A stretch of DNA of 64,000 nt, taken from positions 62,001-126,000 of the forward strand of contig JBBQWS010000002.1 in NCBI GenBank assembly GCA_038210415.1, given 5' to 3'. The translations under genes were made by a program, and so were the position numbers. This document shows positions 8,989 to 17,529 of this stretch, in pieces; the first letter of the stretch is position 1; every line of letters starts with the position of its first letter. This DNA comes from JBBQWS01 sp038210415. Its GTDB lineage: Bacteria > Actinomycetota > Actinomycetes > Prado026. The notes below the pieces were generated by a model. It saw nothing but the letters and a program-made list of their open reading frames with translations, was not told where the DNA came from and did not search any database.

Positions 8989-10268
8989 GCACCGATTCCG
9001 CGAAGGTCGACTCGGCCGCCCCGAGCGCCTCCGGCGAGCACCTCGGGCTGGAGCCGCAGACGGTCGGCACCGCCGTCAACGACTACATCGACCGGCTCCG
9101 TGGCGGCGATCTGGGTTCGGTTCCGGCCGTCCTGGGCCTGGTCGTGCTCGTAGCGTTGTTCTCCATCCTCAAGCCCGACAACTTCGCCAACGTCGGCAAC
9201 TTCGCCAACCTGCTCCAGCAGGCCGGTCCCGCGATCGTCATCGCGATGGGGCTGGTTTTCGTGCTGCTCCTCGGCGAGATCGACCTCGCAGCCGGCTTCA
9301 CCGCGGGCACCAGCGCGGCGATCCTCGCGGTGACATTGACCCTGCACAGCTGGCCCTGGTACCTCAGCGTGCTCGGCTGTCTGGTGTTCGGTGCTGGTGT
9401 CGGGTTCTTCATGGGCACCCTGGTCGCCCGACTGCAGATCCCCAGCTTCGTCGTCACCCTCGCCATGTTCCTGGCGCTCCAGGGCGTCCTGCTGATCATC
9501 ATCGGTGACAACGGGACCATCGCCGTCCGCGACAAGGTGATCCTGTTCTTCGAGAACGACCAGCTGTCCGTCCTGTGGAGCTGGGCTCTCTTCGCGATCA
9601 TCGTTCTCGGGTACGCCGGAGTCACCTTCCGGCAGCTGCAGGGCCGCCGCAAGGCCAACCTGAACACGACGGCGACCTCGGTCTGGCTCGCTCGGGTGGT
9701 CGGGCTCGCAGTGGTCGTCGGGATCGGTACCTTCCTGCTCTGCCTCGAGCGTGGGCCGCGTCCGGACCTCAAGTCGATCAAGGGTGTCCCTGGGGTCGTC
9801 CCGTTGATCCTCGTGCTGCTCGTCGGTCTCACGTTCCTGTTGACGCGTACCGCACTCGGCCGGCACATCTACGCAGTCGGCGGCAACGCGGAGGCGGCCC
9901 GCCGGGCGGGCATCAACGTCGGCGGCATCAGGATCTTCTGCTTCGTCGTCGGCAGCATGATGGCGGCGATCGGTGGCATCCTGCTGGCGTCCCGGCAGAA
10001 CGGCGTCGACCCGGGCACCGGTGGCTCGCTCACTCTGCTGCTCGCGGTGGCTGCGGCGGTGATCGGCGGGACCAGCCTGTTCGGTGGCAAGGGCAACGTG
10101 AAGGATGCCGTCATCGGTGGTCTGGTCGTCGCGGTCATCAACAACGGGCTGCCGTACATCACCGACGTGGCTGGCGTCACGTTCATCGTGACCGGCGGCG
10201 TGCTGCTCATCGCGGCGAGCGTCGATGCGCTGTCTCGGCGCCGGGCGCAGTCGTCCGGACGGGCGTAG
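8985..10268 (+). CDS. xylH: Sugar ABC transporter permease (xylose type)
   Basis: A 427-residue CUT2-family permease (BPD_transp_2). A soluble N-terminal extension of about 60 residues precedes roughly ten membrane helices. The conserved GEIDLAAGFTAGTSAAILA near residue 100 and the cytoplasmic loop AVGGNAEAARRAGINV (about residue 300) identify the family. The second half includes LFGGKGNVKDAVIGGLVVAV. It overlaps the ATPase gene by 4 bp, implying translational coupling, and is followed 13 bp later by the ROK regulator, so all four genes may share one transcript. Confidence 0.93.
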   Translation: MSTDSAKVDSAAPSASGEHLGLEPQTVGTAVNDYIDRLRGGDLGSVPAVLGLVVLVALFSILKPDNFANVGNFANLLQQAGPAIVIAMGLVFVLLLGEIDLAAGFTAGTSAAILAVTLTLHSWPWYLSVLGCLVFGAGVGFFMGTLVARLQIPSFVVTLAMFLALQGVLLIIIGDNGTIAVRDKVILFFENDQLSVLWSWALFAIIVLGYAGVTFRQLQGRRKANLNTTATSVWLARVVGLAVVVGIGTFLLCLERGPRPDLKSIKGVPGVVPLILVLLVGLTFLLTRTALGRHIYAVGGNAEAARRAGINVGGIRIFCFVVGSMMAAIGGILLASRQNGVDPGTGGSLTLLLAVAAAVIGGTSLFGGKGNVKDAVIGGLVVAVINNGLPYITDVAGVTFIVTGGVLLIAASVDALSRRRAQSSGRA

Positions 10269-10281
10269 CGAAGCGGTACAG

Positions 10282-11487
10282 ATGGCGAAGAATCTGGCCG
10301 GGGCCACGCAGGACGAAGTTCGGCGACACAACCTTGGCAGCCTGCTGGGTCTGTTGCACGTGCACGGACCGACGTCTCGGTCGGATCTCACCGCGCTGAC
10401 GGGGCTCAACCGCAGCACGGTGGGGGCACTCACCACGGACCTCGCCGAGGCCGGGCTCGTACGCGAGCAGGCGCCGGTGGGCAAGGGCGGCGCGGGGCGA
10501 CCATCGATCATGGTCGCCCCCGCCGGTGAGCGGGTCTACGTCCTGGCCCTGGACGTGGGCGTCGACCACCTGGTCGCCGCCCGCGTCGGCCTGGGTGGCG
10601 AGGTCCTCGACCGGCGTGAGCTGCGGCAGTCGAGAGGCGAGTACGAGAACTGCAGAATCCTGCGGCACATCGAGGCGCTCGCCCGGTCGGTGCTCGCGAG
10701 CGCACCCGACGACTCGATCTGCGTCGGCATCGGCGCCGGGGTGTGCGGGGTCGTCGCGCACGACGACGGTGTGGTTCGCTTCGCCCCGAACCTCGGCTGG
10801 GTCGATGTCCCGTTCGGGCAGCAGATCGCCGACCGGCTGGGCACGTCGCTGCCGGTCACCGTCGGCAACGACGCCGACCTCGGCGCCATCGCGGAGCACA
10901 TCCGCGGGGCTGCGGCCGGCGCCGGCAATGTGATCTACCTGTCCGGCGAGGTCGGGCTCGGCGGGGGCATCATCGTCGACGGCCGGCCGATGATGGGGGC
11001 GGGCGGCTACGGCGGCGAGGTCGGCCACATGGTCGTCAACCCCCGCGGTCGGCTCTGCGAGTGCGGGGCTCGAGGCTGCTGGGAGACTGAGGTCGGCGCC
11101 CAGGGCGCGCGGCTCGCCTGCCGCATGCCGAACGCCAGCATCGACGAGGTCATGGCGGCATACGAAGCAGGGAACCGAAAGGCTGTGGCCGGAATCGACC
11201 GGGTCGGCCGCTGGCTGGGCGTCGGGGTGGCCAACCTCGTCAACCTGCTGAATCCCGAGGTGATCGTGTTCGGCGGTGTGCTCCGCCAGCTGTACCCGCC
11301 GACCGAGGCACTGGTGCGAGAGTCGTTGACGCACGCGTTGACGGCACCGCGCGAGCAGGTGCGCCTCGTTGTCCCGGGGCTCGGCGGTGACTCGACCCTG
11401 CTGGGCGCCGCCGAGACGGCGTTCTCGGGGCTGCTCACCGACCCGCTCGGCGCGCTGGCCGGACCCGCGGTGCGCCTGCGCGCCTGA
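10282..11487 (+). CDS. ROK-family transcriptional regulator
   Basis: A 401-residue regulator. The N-terminal winged HTH (HGPTSRSDLTALTGLNRSTV, about residues 30-50) is followed by a ROK sugar-kinase-like domain with DVGVDHLVAARVGL and the zinc-binding CECGARGCWE motif after GGEVGHMVVNP. The start at 10282 (MAKNLAGATQ) is chosen because the upstream in-frame residues overlap the permease and look non-coding; the ribosome-binding site is weak. In Streptomyces the ROK protein Rok7B7 lies beside xylFGH and controls it, so a xylose-responsive repressor is the best inference. It probably acts on the region upstream of xylF. Confidence 0.9.
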   Translation: MAKNLAGATQDEVRRHNLGSLLGLLHVHGPTSRSDLTALTGLNRSTVGALTTDLAEAGLVREQAPVGKGGAGRPSIMVAPAGERVYVLALDVGVDHLVAARVGLGGEVLDRRELRQSRGEYENCRILRHIEALARSVLASAPDDSICVGIGAGVCGVVAHDDGVVRFAPNLGWVDVPFGQQIADRLGTSLPVTVGNDADLGAIAEHIRGAAAGAGNVIYLSGEVGLGGGIIVDGRPMMGAGGYGGEVGHMVVNPRGRLCECGARGCWETEVGAQGARLACRMPNASIDEVMAAYEAGNRKAVAGIDRVGRWLGVGVANLVNLLNPEVIVFGGVLRQLYPPTEALVRESLTHALTAPREQVRLVVPGLGGDSTLLGAAETAFSGLLTDPLGALAGPAVRLRA

Positions 11488-11537
11488 GCGCGTTCGCCGT
11501 GCCGCCCGTCCGCCCGGCAGCGCAGCCGTCGAAGCCC

Positions 11538-11543
11538 TAGAAT
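11538..11543 (+). promoter_or_regulatory. Candidate -10 (TAGAAT) for dxs
   Basis: TAGAAT lies about 49 nt upstream of the dxs GTG in the 104 bp gap after the ROK gene. The spacing allows a leader that contains the AGGAGG-like ribosome-binding site at about 11580-11586. No clear -35 is visible. Confidence 0.35.
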
Positions 11544-11591
11544 GGTGGCCTCTGCTACGGCCCGACGCTGCTCTCGACGAGGAGGACCCGC

Positions 11592-13523
11592 GTGCTCGAA
11601 CACGTCCGCGGTCCCCAGGATCTCCAGGGTCTGCGTCGGGACGAGCTCGACGAGCTGGCCGCCGAGATCCGCACGTTCCTCGTCGACACCGTGTCCCGCA
11701 CCGGCGGGCATCTCGGGCCCAACCTGGGGGTCGTCGAGCTGACGTTGGCCCTGCACCGGGTGTTCGAGTCCCCACGCGACACGATCATCTGGGACACCGG
11801 CCACCAGGCGTACGTCCACAAGATCCTCACCGGGCGGCAGAACGGTTTCGCGGGGCTGCGACAGGAGTCCGGCCTCTCGGGGTACCCCAGCCGAGCGGAG
11901 TCCGACCACGACGTCGTGGAGAACAGCCACGCGTCCACGGCGTTGTCGTGGGCCGACGGGCTGGCCAAGGCGCGCGAGCTGAGGGGCGAGCTCGACCGCA
12001 GGGCCGTCGTCGCGGTCATCGGTGACGGCGCCCTCACCGGTGGCATGGCCTGGGAGGCCCTCAACAACATCGCTGCCGCCACCGACCGCCCGTTGGTCAT
12101 CGTCGTCAACGACAACGCCCGCTCCTACGCGCCCACGATCGGCGGACTCGCCCACCACCTGTCCACCCTGCGCACGACCCGCGGCTACGAGCGCTTCCTC
12201 GACTGGGGCAAGGGCGTGCTGGGCCGCACACCGGTCCTCGGCACGCCGCTGTTCGACGCGCTGCACGGCGTCAAGAAGGGGCTCAAGGACATCGTCGCCC
12301 CTCAGGGGATGTTCGAGGACCTGGGCCTGAAGTACGTCGGCCCAGTCGACGGGCACGACATCGACGCCGTCGAGCACGCCCTGCGCCGGGCCCGCAGCTA
12401 CCGCGGGCCGGTCATCGTCCACGCCATCACCCATAAAGGCCTCGGGTACGAGCCGGCCGAGAACGACCAGGCCGACCACTTCCACGGCATCGGCGTCATC
12501 GACCCCGAGACCGGCACCCCCGTCGCGGTCAGCGGGACGCCCTGGACGTCGGTGTTCGCGGCCGAGATGGTCGCGATCGGGGCGGAACGGCCTGATGTCG
12601 TGGGGATCACCGCGGCCATGCTGGCCCCGGTCGGTCTCGAGCCGTTCGCCCGCGCGTACCCAGGGCGCGCGTTCGACGTCGGCATCGCCGAGCAGCACGC
12701 GGCTACCTCGGCGGCCGGCATGGCGTACGGCGGGTTACACCCCGTCGTCGCGCTCTACGCGACCTTCCTGAACCGGGCGTTCGACCAGGTGCTGATGGAC
12801 GTCGCACTCCATCGTGCGGGCGTCACGTTCGTGCTCGACCGCGCCGGCGTCACCGGCGACGACGGCGCCAGCCACAACGGGATGTGGGACCTGTCGATCC
12901 TCCAGGTGGTGCCCGGGCTGCGGATCGCGGCGCCGCGCGATGCCGCGACCCTGCGGCTCGAGCTGCGCGAGGCGATCGCGGTCGACGACGCACCCACCGT
13001 GCTGCGCTACCCCAAGGGCGTCGTCGGGCCGGACATCCCAGCGGTCGACCGGGTCGGCGGCGTCGACATCCTGCGCCGCACCACGTCGGTCGCCGACGGG
13101 GCCGGGCACCCCGACGTTCTGATCGTCGCCGTCGGTGCCATGGCCGGCACCTGCCTCGAGATCGGGTCCCGGCTCGCCGACCAGGGGATCAGCGTCACCG
13201 TCGTCGACCCGCGGTGGGTCAAGCCCGTCGCGTCCGAGCTCGTCACTCTCGCCGCCGCCCATCGGCTCGTCGTGACCGTCGAGGACAACGGGCGCACCGG
13301 CGGGGTCGGTTCCTGCATCACGCAGGTGCTCCTCGACGCCGGCGTCGCCACGCCGGTGCGGGTCTTCGGGATCCCGCAGCAGTTCCTCGGCCATGCCAAG
13401 CGCGGCGCGATCCTGTCCCGCATCGGCCTCAACGCGCAGGACATCTCCCGTGCAGTCGTCGAGGCGGTGGCCGGACTCGATGCGGTGGAGGCCGACGCGG
13501 CTTCGGCCGAGGCCGACCAGTAG
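11592..13523 (+). CDS. dxs: 1-deoxy-D-xylulose-5-phosphate synthase
   Basis: Thiamine-diphosphate enzyme that condenses pyruvate and glyceraldehyde 3-phosphate to DXP, the first step of the MEP isoprenoid pathway. At 643 residues it has normal length. The ThDP/Mg motif is GDGALTGGMAWEALNN with VVNDN; the transketolase-like pyrimidine domain contains FDVGIAEQHAATSAAGMA and YATFLNRAFDQ; the C-terminal domain has VVTVEDNGRTGGVGS. GTG start with a good GGAGGA site. In Streptomyces dxs also lies close to the xylose operon. Confidence 0.97.
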   Translation: MLEHVRGPQDLQGLRRDELDELAAEIRTFLVDTVSRTGGHLGPNLGVVELTLALHRVFESPRDTIIWDTGHQAYVHKILTGRQNGFAGLRQESGLSGYPSRAESDHDVVENSHASTALSWADGLAKARELRGELDRRAVVAVIGDGALTGGMAWEALNNIAAATDRPLVIVVNDNARSYAPTIGGLAHHLSTLRTTRGYERFLDWGKGVLGRTPVLGTPLFDALHGVKKGLKDIVAPQGMFEDLGLKYVGPVDGHDIDAVEHALRRARSYRGPVIVHAITHKGLGYEPAENDQADHFHGIGVIDPETGTPVAVSGTPWTSVFAAEMVAIGAERPDVVGITAAMLAPVGLEPFARAYPGRAFDVGIAEQHAATSAAGMAYGGLHPVVALYATFLNRAFDQVLMDVALHRAGVTFVLDRAGVTGDDGASHNGMWDLSILQVVPGLRIAAPRDAATLRLELREAIAVDDAPTVLRYPKGVVGPDIPAVDRVGGVDILRRTTSVADGAGHPDVLIVAVGAMAGTCLEIGSRLADQGISVTVVDPRWVKPVASELVTLAAAHRLVVTVEDNGRTGGVGSCITQVLLDAGVATPVRVFGIPQQFLGHAKRGAILSRIGLNAQDISRAVVEAVAGLDAVEADAASAEADQ

Positions 13524-13527
13524 CCGG

Positions 13528-14379
13528 TCAGCGGTAGAGCACGTCGCGCAGGGCCGGGGCGGCGCCGGCCGAGTCGCGCAGTGCTTGTAGCACGGGATCC
13601 CCGCCAGCGCGCGCCAGGGCCACCTCGTCGACGGTGACCAGCAACGGACGGCTGAAGCCGCGATCGAAGTCGTCAGCGATCGTGGCCGCGACCAGAGCGA
13701 ACGCGGGATCGGTGCGGGAGAGGTCGAGCCAGCCACGGTTGCGGGTCGGCACCGCTGCGGCCCGCATCCCGGCCTGTTCGCTGCCGGCCAGCGCCCGCCG
13801 GAACGCGCGCGAGCCGAGCAGCGTCGGCACGTCGCAGTCGCCCATCGGCCGGATCGGCGCGGTCGGGCTGAGCCGGTACCGGTCGGCGGCGAGGGCGCCC
13901 ATCTCCTCGAGGTAGTGCAGGCAGGCGGGCCACCATGCCGACTCGTCGATGCCACAGGCGAGCAGCGCGCCGGCCCGCGGGACCGTCACGACGTCCGGGT
14001 CCGCGCCGATGCCGAGCAGACCGATACCGAGGTCGAGTGCGCCACCGTGCACCTGGAGCTGCACCCAGCCGAAGCCTGGGTGCAGGGCGTGGTCACCCGG
14101 TAGCCCGACCGGCCGCGCGCGGTCCCGCAAGTCGTCCGGGGACCGCCAGCTGACCGCCTGGAGTGAGCGGAGCCACGACGCCAGCACCGGTCGCGCGGCG
14201 GGGCTCTCGGGGTCACGACCACCGAGGCAAGCCCGAATGGCAGCCCAAGGGATGAGCCGGCCGCTCTCGGTCGTCACGCCGGTGCGGTCAGGCTCGAGGT
14301 CCAGATCCTGGAGCACCGACACAGCCAGAACGAGTCGGCGCAGGGCGACGTCGTCCGCCGGCGCGCTCGATTGGTCCAC
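13528..14379 (-). CDS. Conserved hypothetical actinobacterial protein
   Basis: A 283-residue soluble protein with no signal peptide or membrane helix. Identifiable stretches are LRRLVLAVSVLQDLDLEPDR near the N-terminus, GFGWVQLQVHGGALDLGIG in the middle and RNRGWLDLSRTDPAFALVAA near residue 225. I do not recognise a domain. It is convergent with dxs with only 4 bp between stops. It starts with GTG preceded by TAGCGT at leaderless spacing. The conserved look and codon bias support a real gene; no function is assigned. Confidence 0.75.
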   Translation of the reverse strand: MDQSSAPADDVALRRLVLAVSVLQDLDLEPDRTGVTTESGRLIPWAAIRACLGGRDPESPAARPVLASWLRSLQAVSWRSPDDLRDRARPVGLPGDHALHPGFGWVQLQVHGGALDLGIGLLGIGADPDVVTVPRAGALLACGIDESAWWPACLHYLEEMGALAADRYRLSPTAPIRPMGDCDVPTLLGSRAFRRALAGSEQAGMRAAAVPTRNRGWLDLSRTDPAFALVAATIADDFDRGFSRPLLVTVDEVALARAGGDPVLQALRDSAGAAPALRDVLYR

Positions 14380-14385
14380 CCTCGA

Positions 14386-14391
14386 ACGCTA
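14386..14391 (-). promoter_or_regulatory. -10 hexamer TAGCGT for leaderless gene at 14379
   Basis: On the minus strand TAGCGT is followed by 6 nt and then the GTG at 14379. No -35 match is apparent. Confidence 0.5.
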
Positions 14392-14496
14392 GCCCCGAGG
14401 CCGCGCGATAGCAGCCACCGCGAGGGTGAGGTCGGTTACCGAGCGTGTCCGGGGTTTTGCTGTGCGCAAGAGCGGCTCGGCAGGCAGAATCGCAGC

Positions 14497-15981
14497 ATGA
14501 CGGGGGATCCGACCGAGGTCGGCGGTCGCCGCGCCGCGGCCCGCCGCAGTTTCGGGCACCCCCTGCTCGGTGCGGAACCGTATGGCGGCAGTCCCGTATT
14601 CGTCCCTCGCGGCCTCGGTCCAGCCGCACCGGCGCCGTCCCCCCGGCGTCGACCGGGTGCCGCAAGACTGACCCTGCTCGCGGTCGTCGTGCTGGCGTTG
14701 GTGGCCACGGGGGTCCTCGGTTCGGTGACCGTGATCGACCGGGTGGCGCGGTCGGTGGCCGGGCCGGCGGCGGCTACCTCTGCGCCGGTCAACCCCGACA
14801 CGCCTCAGCAGACCATGGCGGCTGCGACGACCCTGCTGGCCGCCCGGAGCCGAGCGGTCGCCGACCACGACGAGTCCGCGTTCCTCGCCGGGCTCGACCA
14901 GACCGACCAGGCCTTCCTCGCCCGTCAGCGGCAGCTGTTCATCTCGCTCGAATCGTTGCCGCTGGCTACGGTCACATGGACCGTACGCCCCGATTCCTCG
15001 TACAACCGCCCGGCCCTGGCCACGAAGTACCGCGCGCCGGTCTTCGTGACCGACGCCGAATTCGACTATCAGTTCAAGGACTATGACACCTCGCCGGTGG
15101 CCAGCGCCGAGACGCTCACATTCGTGCGGCGAGCCGGGCACTGGCTGCTCGGGGGCGACGGCGACCTCGACAACCTGCTGCCCGAGGGCGGCCACTCCGA
15201 ACCCTGGGACTTCGGACCGATCGAGGTGGTCCACGGGAAGTCGTCCCTCGTCATCGGCGCGCCTGAGGACCGCGACGAGCTCCCCGAGCTGGCTCGCGTC
15301 GCCGACCATGCGGTGGCAGCGGTGGCTGCCCGGTGGGACAAGGGTTGGACGCACCGGGTCGTGGTCTACGCGCCGCGCGACGCCCGCGTCATCTCGACCT
15401 ACTTCCGCTCGGACTCGCAATCGGTCGACACCGCGTCGGCGGTGCAGATCGAAGTCTTCAGCGGCGTCCCCGAGTGGGATCGCGACGCCCGGTCCGTCGG
15501 GTCCCGGGTCATCTTCAACCCCGAGTACACCCAGCCCGGAGATCCCGACCTACCGGCCCTGCTGCGCCACGAGTTCGCCCACGTGGCGACGCGCTCGGCG
15601 ACCTCGCAGGCGACCGCCACCTGGCTGATCGAAGGGTTCGCCGAGTACACCGCGTACCTCGGGGTCCCCGGAGGCCGAGGGGTGTCCAGCGAGGTGGCCG
15701 ACGACGCCCTCGCCGGACACCTGCTGCCGTACCTCCCATCGTCGCTGGAGTTCTACTCCGACGGCAACAACTACGACCGGTCATGGCTGCTCTGCCTGTA
15801 CGTCGGCGAACGGTTCGGTGACGCGAAGATGAAGGCGTTGTACGCATACCCCGCGACGACCAGGGCCACTGACCCCAACGACGCGACCCGCAAGGCGATC
15901 GAGGTCGTGCTCGGGATCAGTCAGGAGCAGCTGCTCAAGGACGTCAACATCTGGGCCCGGACGGCCGTGCCCAAGCTGTGA
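14497..15981 (+). CDS. Membrane-anchored HExxH protein, putative metallopeptidase (copy 1)
   Basis: A 494-residue protein with a short cytosolic Arg-rich head, one membrane helix (TLLAVVVLALVATGVLGSV, about residues 60-80) and a large external domain. The motif HEFAH (residues 358-362) is followed 17 residues later by a Glu in WLIEGFAEY, the arrangement of gluzincin zinc peptidases. The middle region (residues about 110-240) carries sequences such as DEFDYQFKDYDT-like segments shared with the next gene. The start at 14497 was chosen because it gives the usual head-helix layout; CAGAAT lies 6 nt upstream. Identical length and shared motifs mark it as a tandem paralogue of the downstream gene. 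Peptidase activity is inferred from the motif. Confidence 0.8.
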   Translation: MTGDPTEVGGRRAAARRSFGHPLLGAEPYGGSPVFVPRGLGPAAPAPSPRRRPGAARLTLLAVVVLALVATGVLGSVTVIDRVARSVAGPAAATSAPVNPDTPQQTMAAATTLLAARSRAVADHDESAFLAGLDQTDQAFLARQRQLFISLESLPLATVTWTVRPDSSYNRPALATKYRAPVFVTDAEFDYQFKDYDTSPVASAETLTFVRRAGHWLLGGDGDLDNLLPEGGHSEPWDFGPIEVVHGKSSLVIGAPEDRDELPELARVADHAVAAVAARWDKGWTHRVVVYAPRDARVISTYFRSDSQSVDTASAVQIEVFSGVPEWDRDARSVGSRVIFNPEYTQPGDPDLPALLRHEFAHVATRSATSQATATWLIEGFAEYTAYLGVPGGRGVSSEVADDALAGHLLPYLPSSLEFYSDGNNYDRSWLLCLYVGERFGDAKMKALYAYPATTRATDPNDATRKAIEVVLGISQEQLLKDVNIWARTAVPKL

Positions 15982-16006
15982 GGACCACTCGACGAAAGGG
16001 CGACGC

Positions 16007-17491
16007 GTGAGTGCCGACTGGCCGTACGGCGGACCGGACCTGGGGTACGGCGGCGCTCCGGCGCCGGCCACCGACCTCTACGGAGACGTCTCGCTCCCGA
16101 CCCGGTCGAATCCGCTGGTCCCGCCCACGTCGCCCCGCCCCGGCCCGGACCGGTCGAAGCGCCGGCGCCGGCTGCTCGTCGGGTCCGGGGTCGGCCTTGC
16201 GCTCGCCGGCCTCGTCGTGGCCGCGTGGCCGGCGCCCGGCCCGCCTCCGGGCGCCCACTCGACGCCGGGGGCGTCGCCTTCCGGCTCCGCATCGATCTCT
16301 TCACCCGGCGGAGTCGGGATCCCCGACGAGGAGGTCGCGGCCCTGTTCGCGCGTCGCTCCGCGGCCGTGCACACAGGCAGCCTGACCACCTGGCTCGCCG
16401 ACGTCGACCCCGCCAACAAGGCTCTGGTGGCGCACCAGACCCAGCTCTTCGCCGGGCTGCGGGCCCTGCCGCTGGTCTCGTACGACGTGCAGGTCGCCCG
16501 GTCGGACTACTACGTGCCGGCGGCCTACGAGGCCGGCGCGACGCGTTACCGCAGCCCCGGCCTGCGAGTGGTCTACCAGCTGCGTGGGTACGACCCCGCG
16601 CCGGTGGCGCGTGCGTACGCCCCGATCCTTGCCGAGCACGCGGGTCACGTCCTCATCGAGGGCGAGCAGACGGCACAGGTCGACCCGACCTCAGAGCTGG
16701 AGCCGTGGGACTCCGGCCCGATCGCAGTGGCCAGCGGCAAGCACGCCCTCGTGATCGTCTCCCCGGTGGACAAGCGCCGCCTGCCGGCGCTGGTGGCCCG
16801 CGCCGACGCGGCCGTGGGCTGGGTGAGCGCGATGTGGCCCAAGGTGGGTTCGGGGCACCCGGTGGTCTATGCCCTGCGCGACCGGGCGGTCATCGCCCGG
16901 TACGTCGTCCGTGACACCACGGCCAGCGACTTCGACGCCGTCACCGTCGCGGCGTACGACCCCGCAAAGGACCTGCCGGTCGTGGGCAGCCGCGTGCTCT
17001 TCAACCCGAAGTTCGTCACCCCGGCCAGCTCCGCCGACCTGCTCGACGACACGCTCCGGCACGAGTTCACGCACGTCGCGCACTTCAACGACAGCAAGAA
17101 GGGGACCCCCACCTGGGTGGTCGAAGGGATCGCGGAGTACACGTCGTTCCGGGGCCACCGCGCCGACCAGCGGGTGTCGAACGACATCGGCAAGGCAGCC
17201 CGGGCCGGCAAGCTGCCGAAGACGCTGCCCCGGTCGACCAGCTTCTACAGTGACGCCCGCGGGATCCACTACGGGATCTCCTGGCTGGCGGTCGAGTACT
17301 TCTCCGAGACGTACGGCGAATCCAAGGTGCGGCGTCTGTACACAGGTCTGGCCGCCATCGCCAGCCCGAGGGACTCCAAGGCCGCACTGACGGCCGAGGA
17401 CGCCGTCTTCGTCAGGGTGGCCGGGGTCAGCGAGGCTGGGTACGTCCGCAAGCTCAACGCATGGGTGGCCCAGGTGCTACGGACGCTTTAG
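16007..17491 (+). CDS. Membrane-anchored HExxH protein, putative metallopeptidase (copy 2)
   Basis: A 494-residue paralogue of the preceding gene, 25 bp downstream. The cytosolic head contains Tyr/Gly-rich WPYGGPDLGYGG, then KRRRRLLVGSGVGLALAGLVVAA forms the basic flank and membrane helix. The external domain has HEFTH at about residues 352-356 and WVVEGIAEY about 17-20 residues later. Shared segments with copy 1 include SRVLFNP, LRHEF, SxSFYSD and SWLxxxY. GTG start with GAAAGG upstream. The pair is probably one operon formed by tandem duplication; the substrate is unknown. Confidence 0.8.
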   Translation: MSADWPYGGPDLGYGGAPAPATDLYGDVSLPTRSNPLVPPTSPRPGPDRSKRRRRLLVGSGVGLALAGLVVAAWPAPGPPPGAHSTPGASPSGSASISSPGGVGIPDEEVAALFARRSAAVHTGSLTTWLADVDPANKALVAHQTQLFAGLRALPLVSYDVQVARSDYYVPAAYEAGATRYRSPGLRVVYQLRGYDPAPVARAYAPILAEHAGHVLIEGEQTAQVDPTSELEPWDSGPIAVASGKHALVIVSPVDKRRLPALVARADAAVGWVSAMWPKVGSGHPVVYALRDRAVIARYVVRDTTASDFDAVTVAAYDPAKDLPVVGSRVLFNPKFVTPASSADLLDDTLRHEFTHVAHFNDSKKGTPTWVVEGIAEYTSFRGHRADQRVSNDIGKAARAGKLPKTLPRSTSFYSDARGIHYGISWLAVEYFSETYGESKVRRLYTGLAAIASPRDSKAALTAEDAVFVRVAGVSEAGYVRKLNAWVAQVLRTL

Positions 17492-17529
17492 CCCGCAGCA
17501 CCCGCACCCCCGGACCTGCGCCGCCCGAC

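Noticed and set aside
8859..10511. Long minus-strand frame opposite the permease and ROK genes
   Set aside because: Its composition (Asp, His, Gln, Arg rich, no motifs) marks it as the shadow of strong coding genes on the plus strand.
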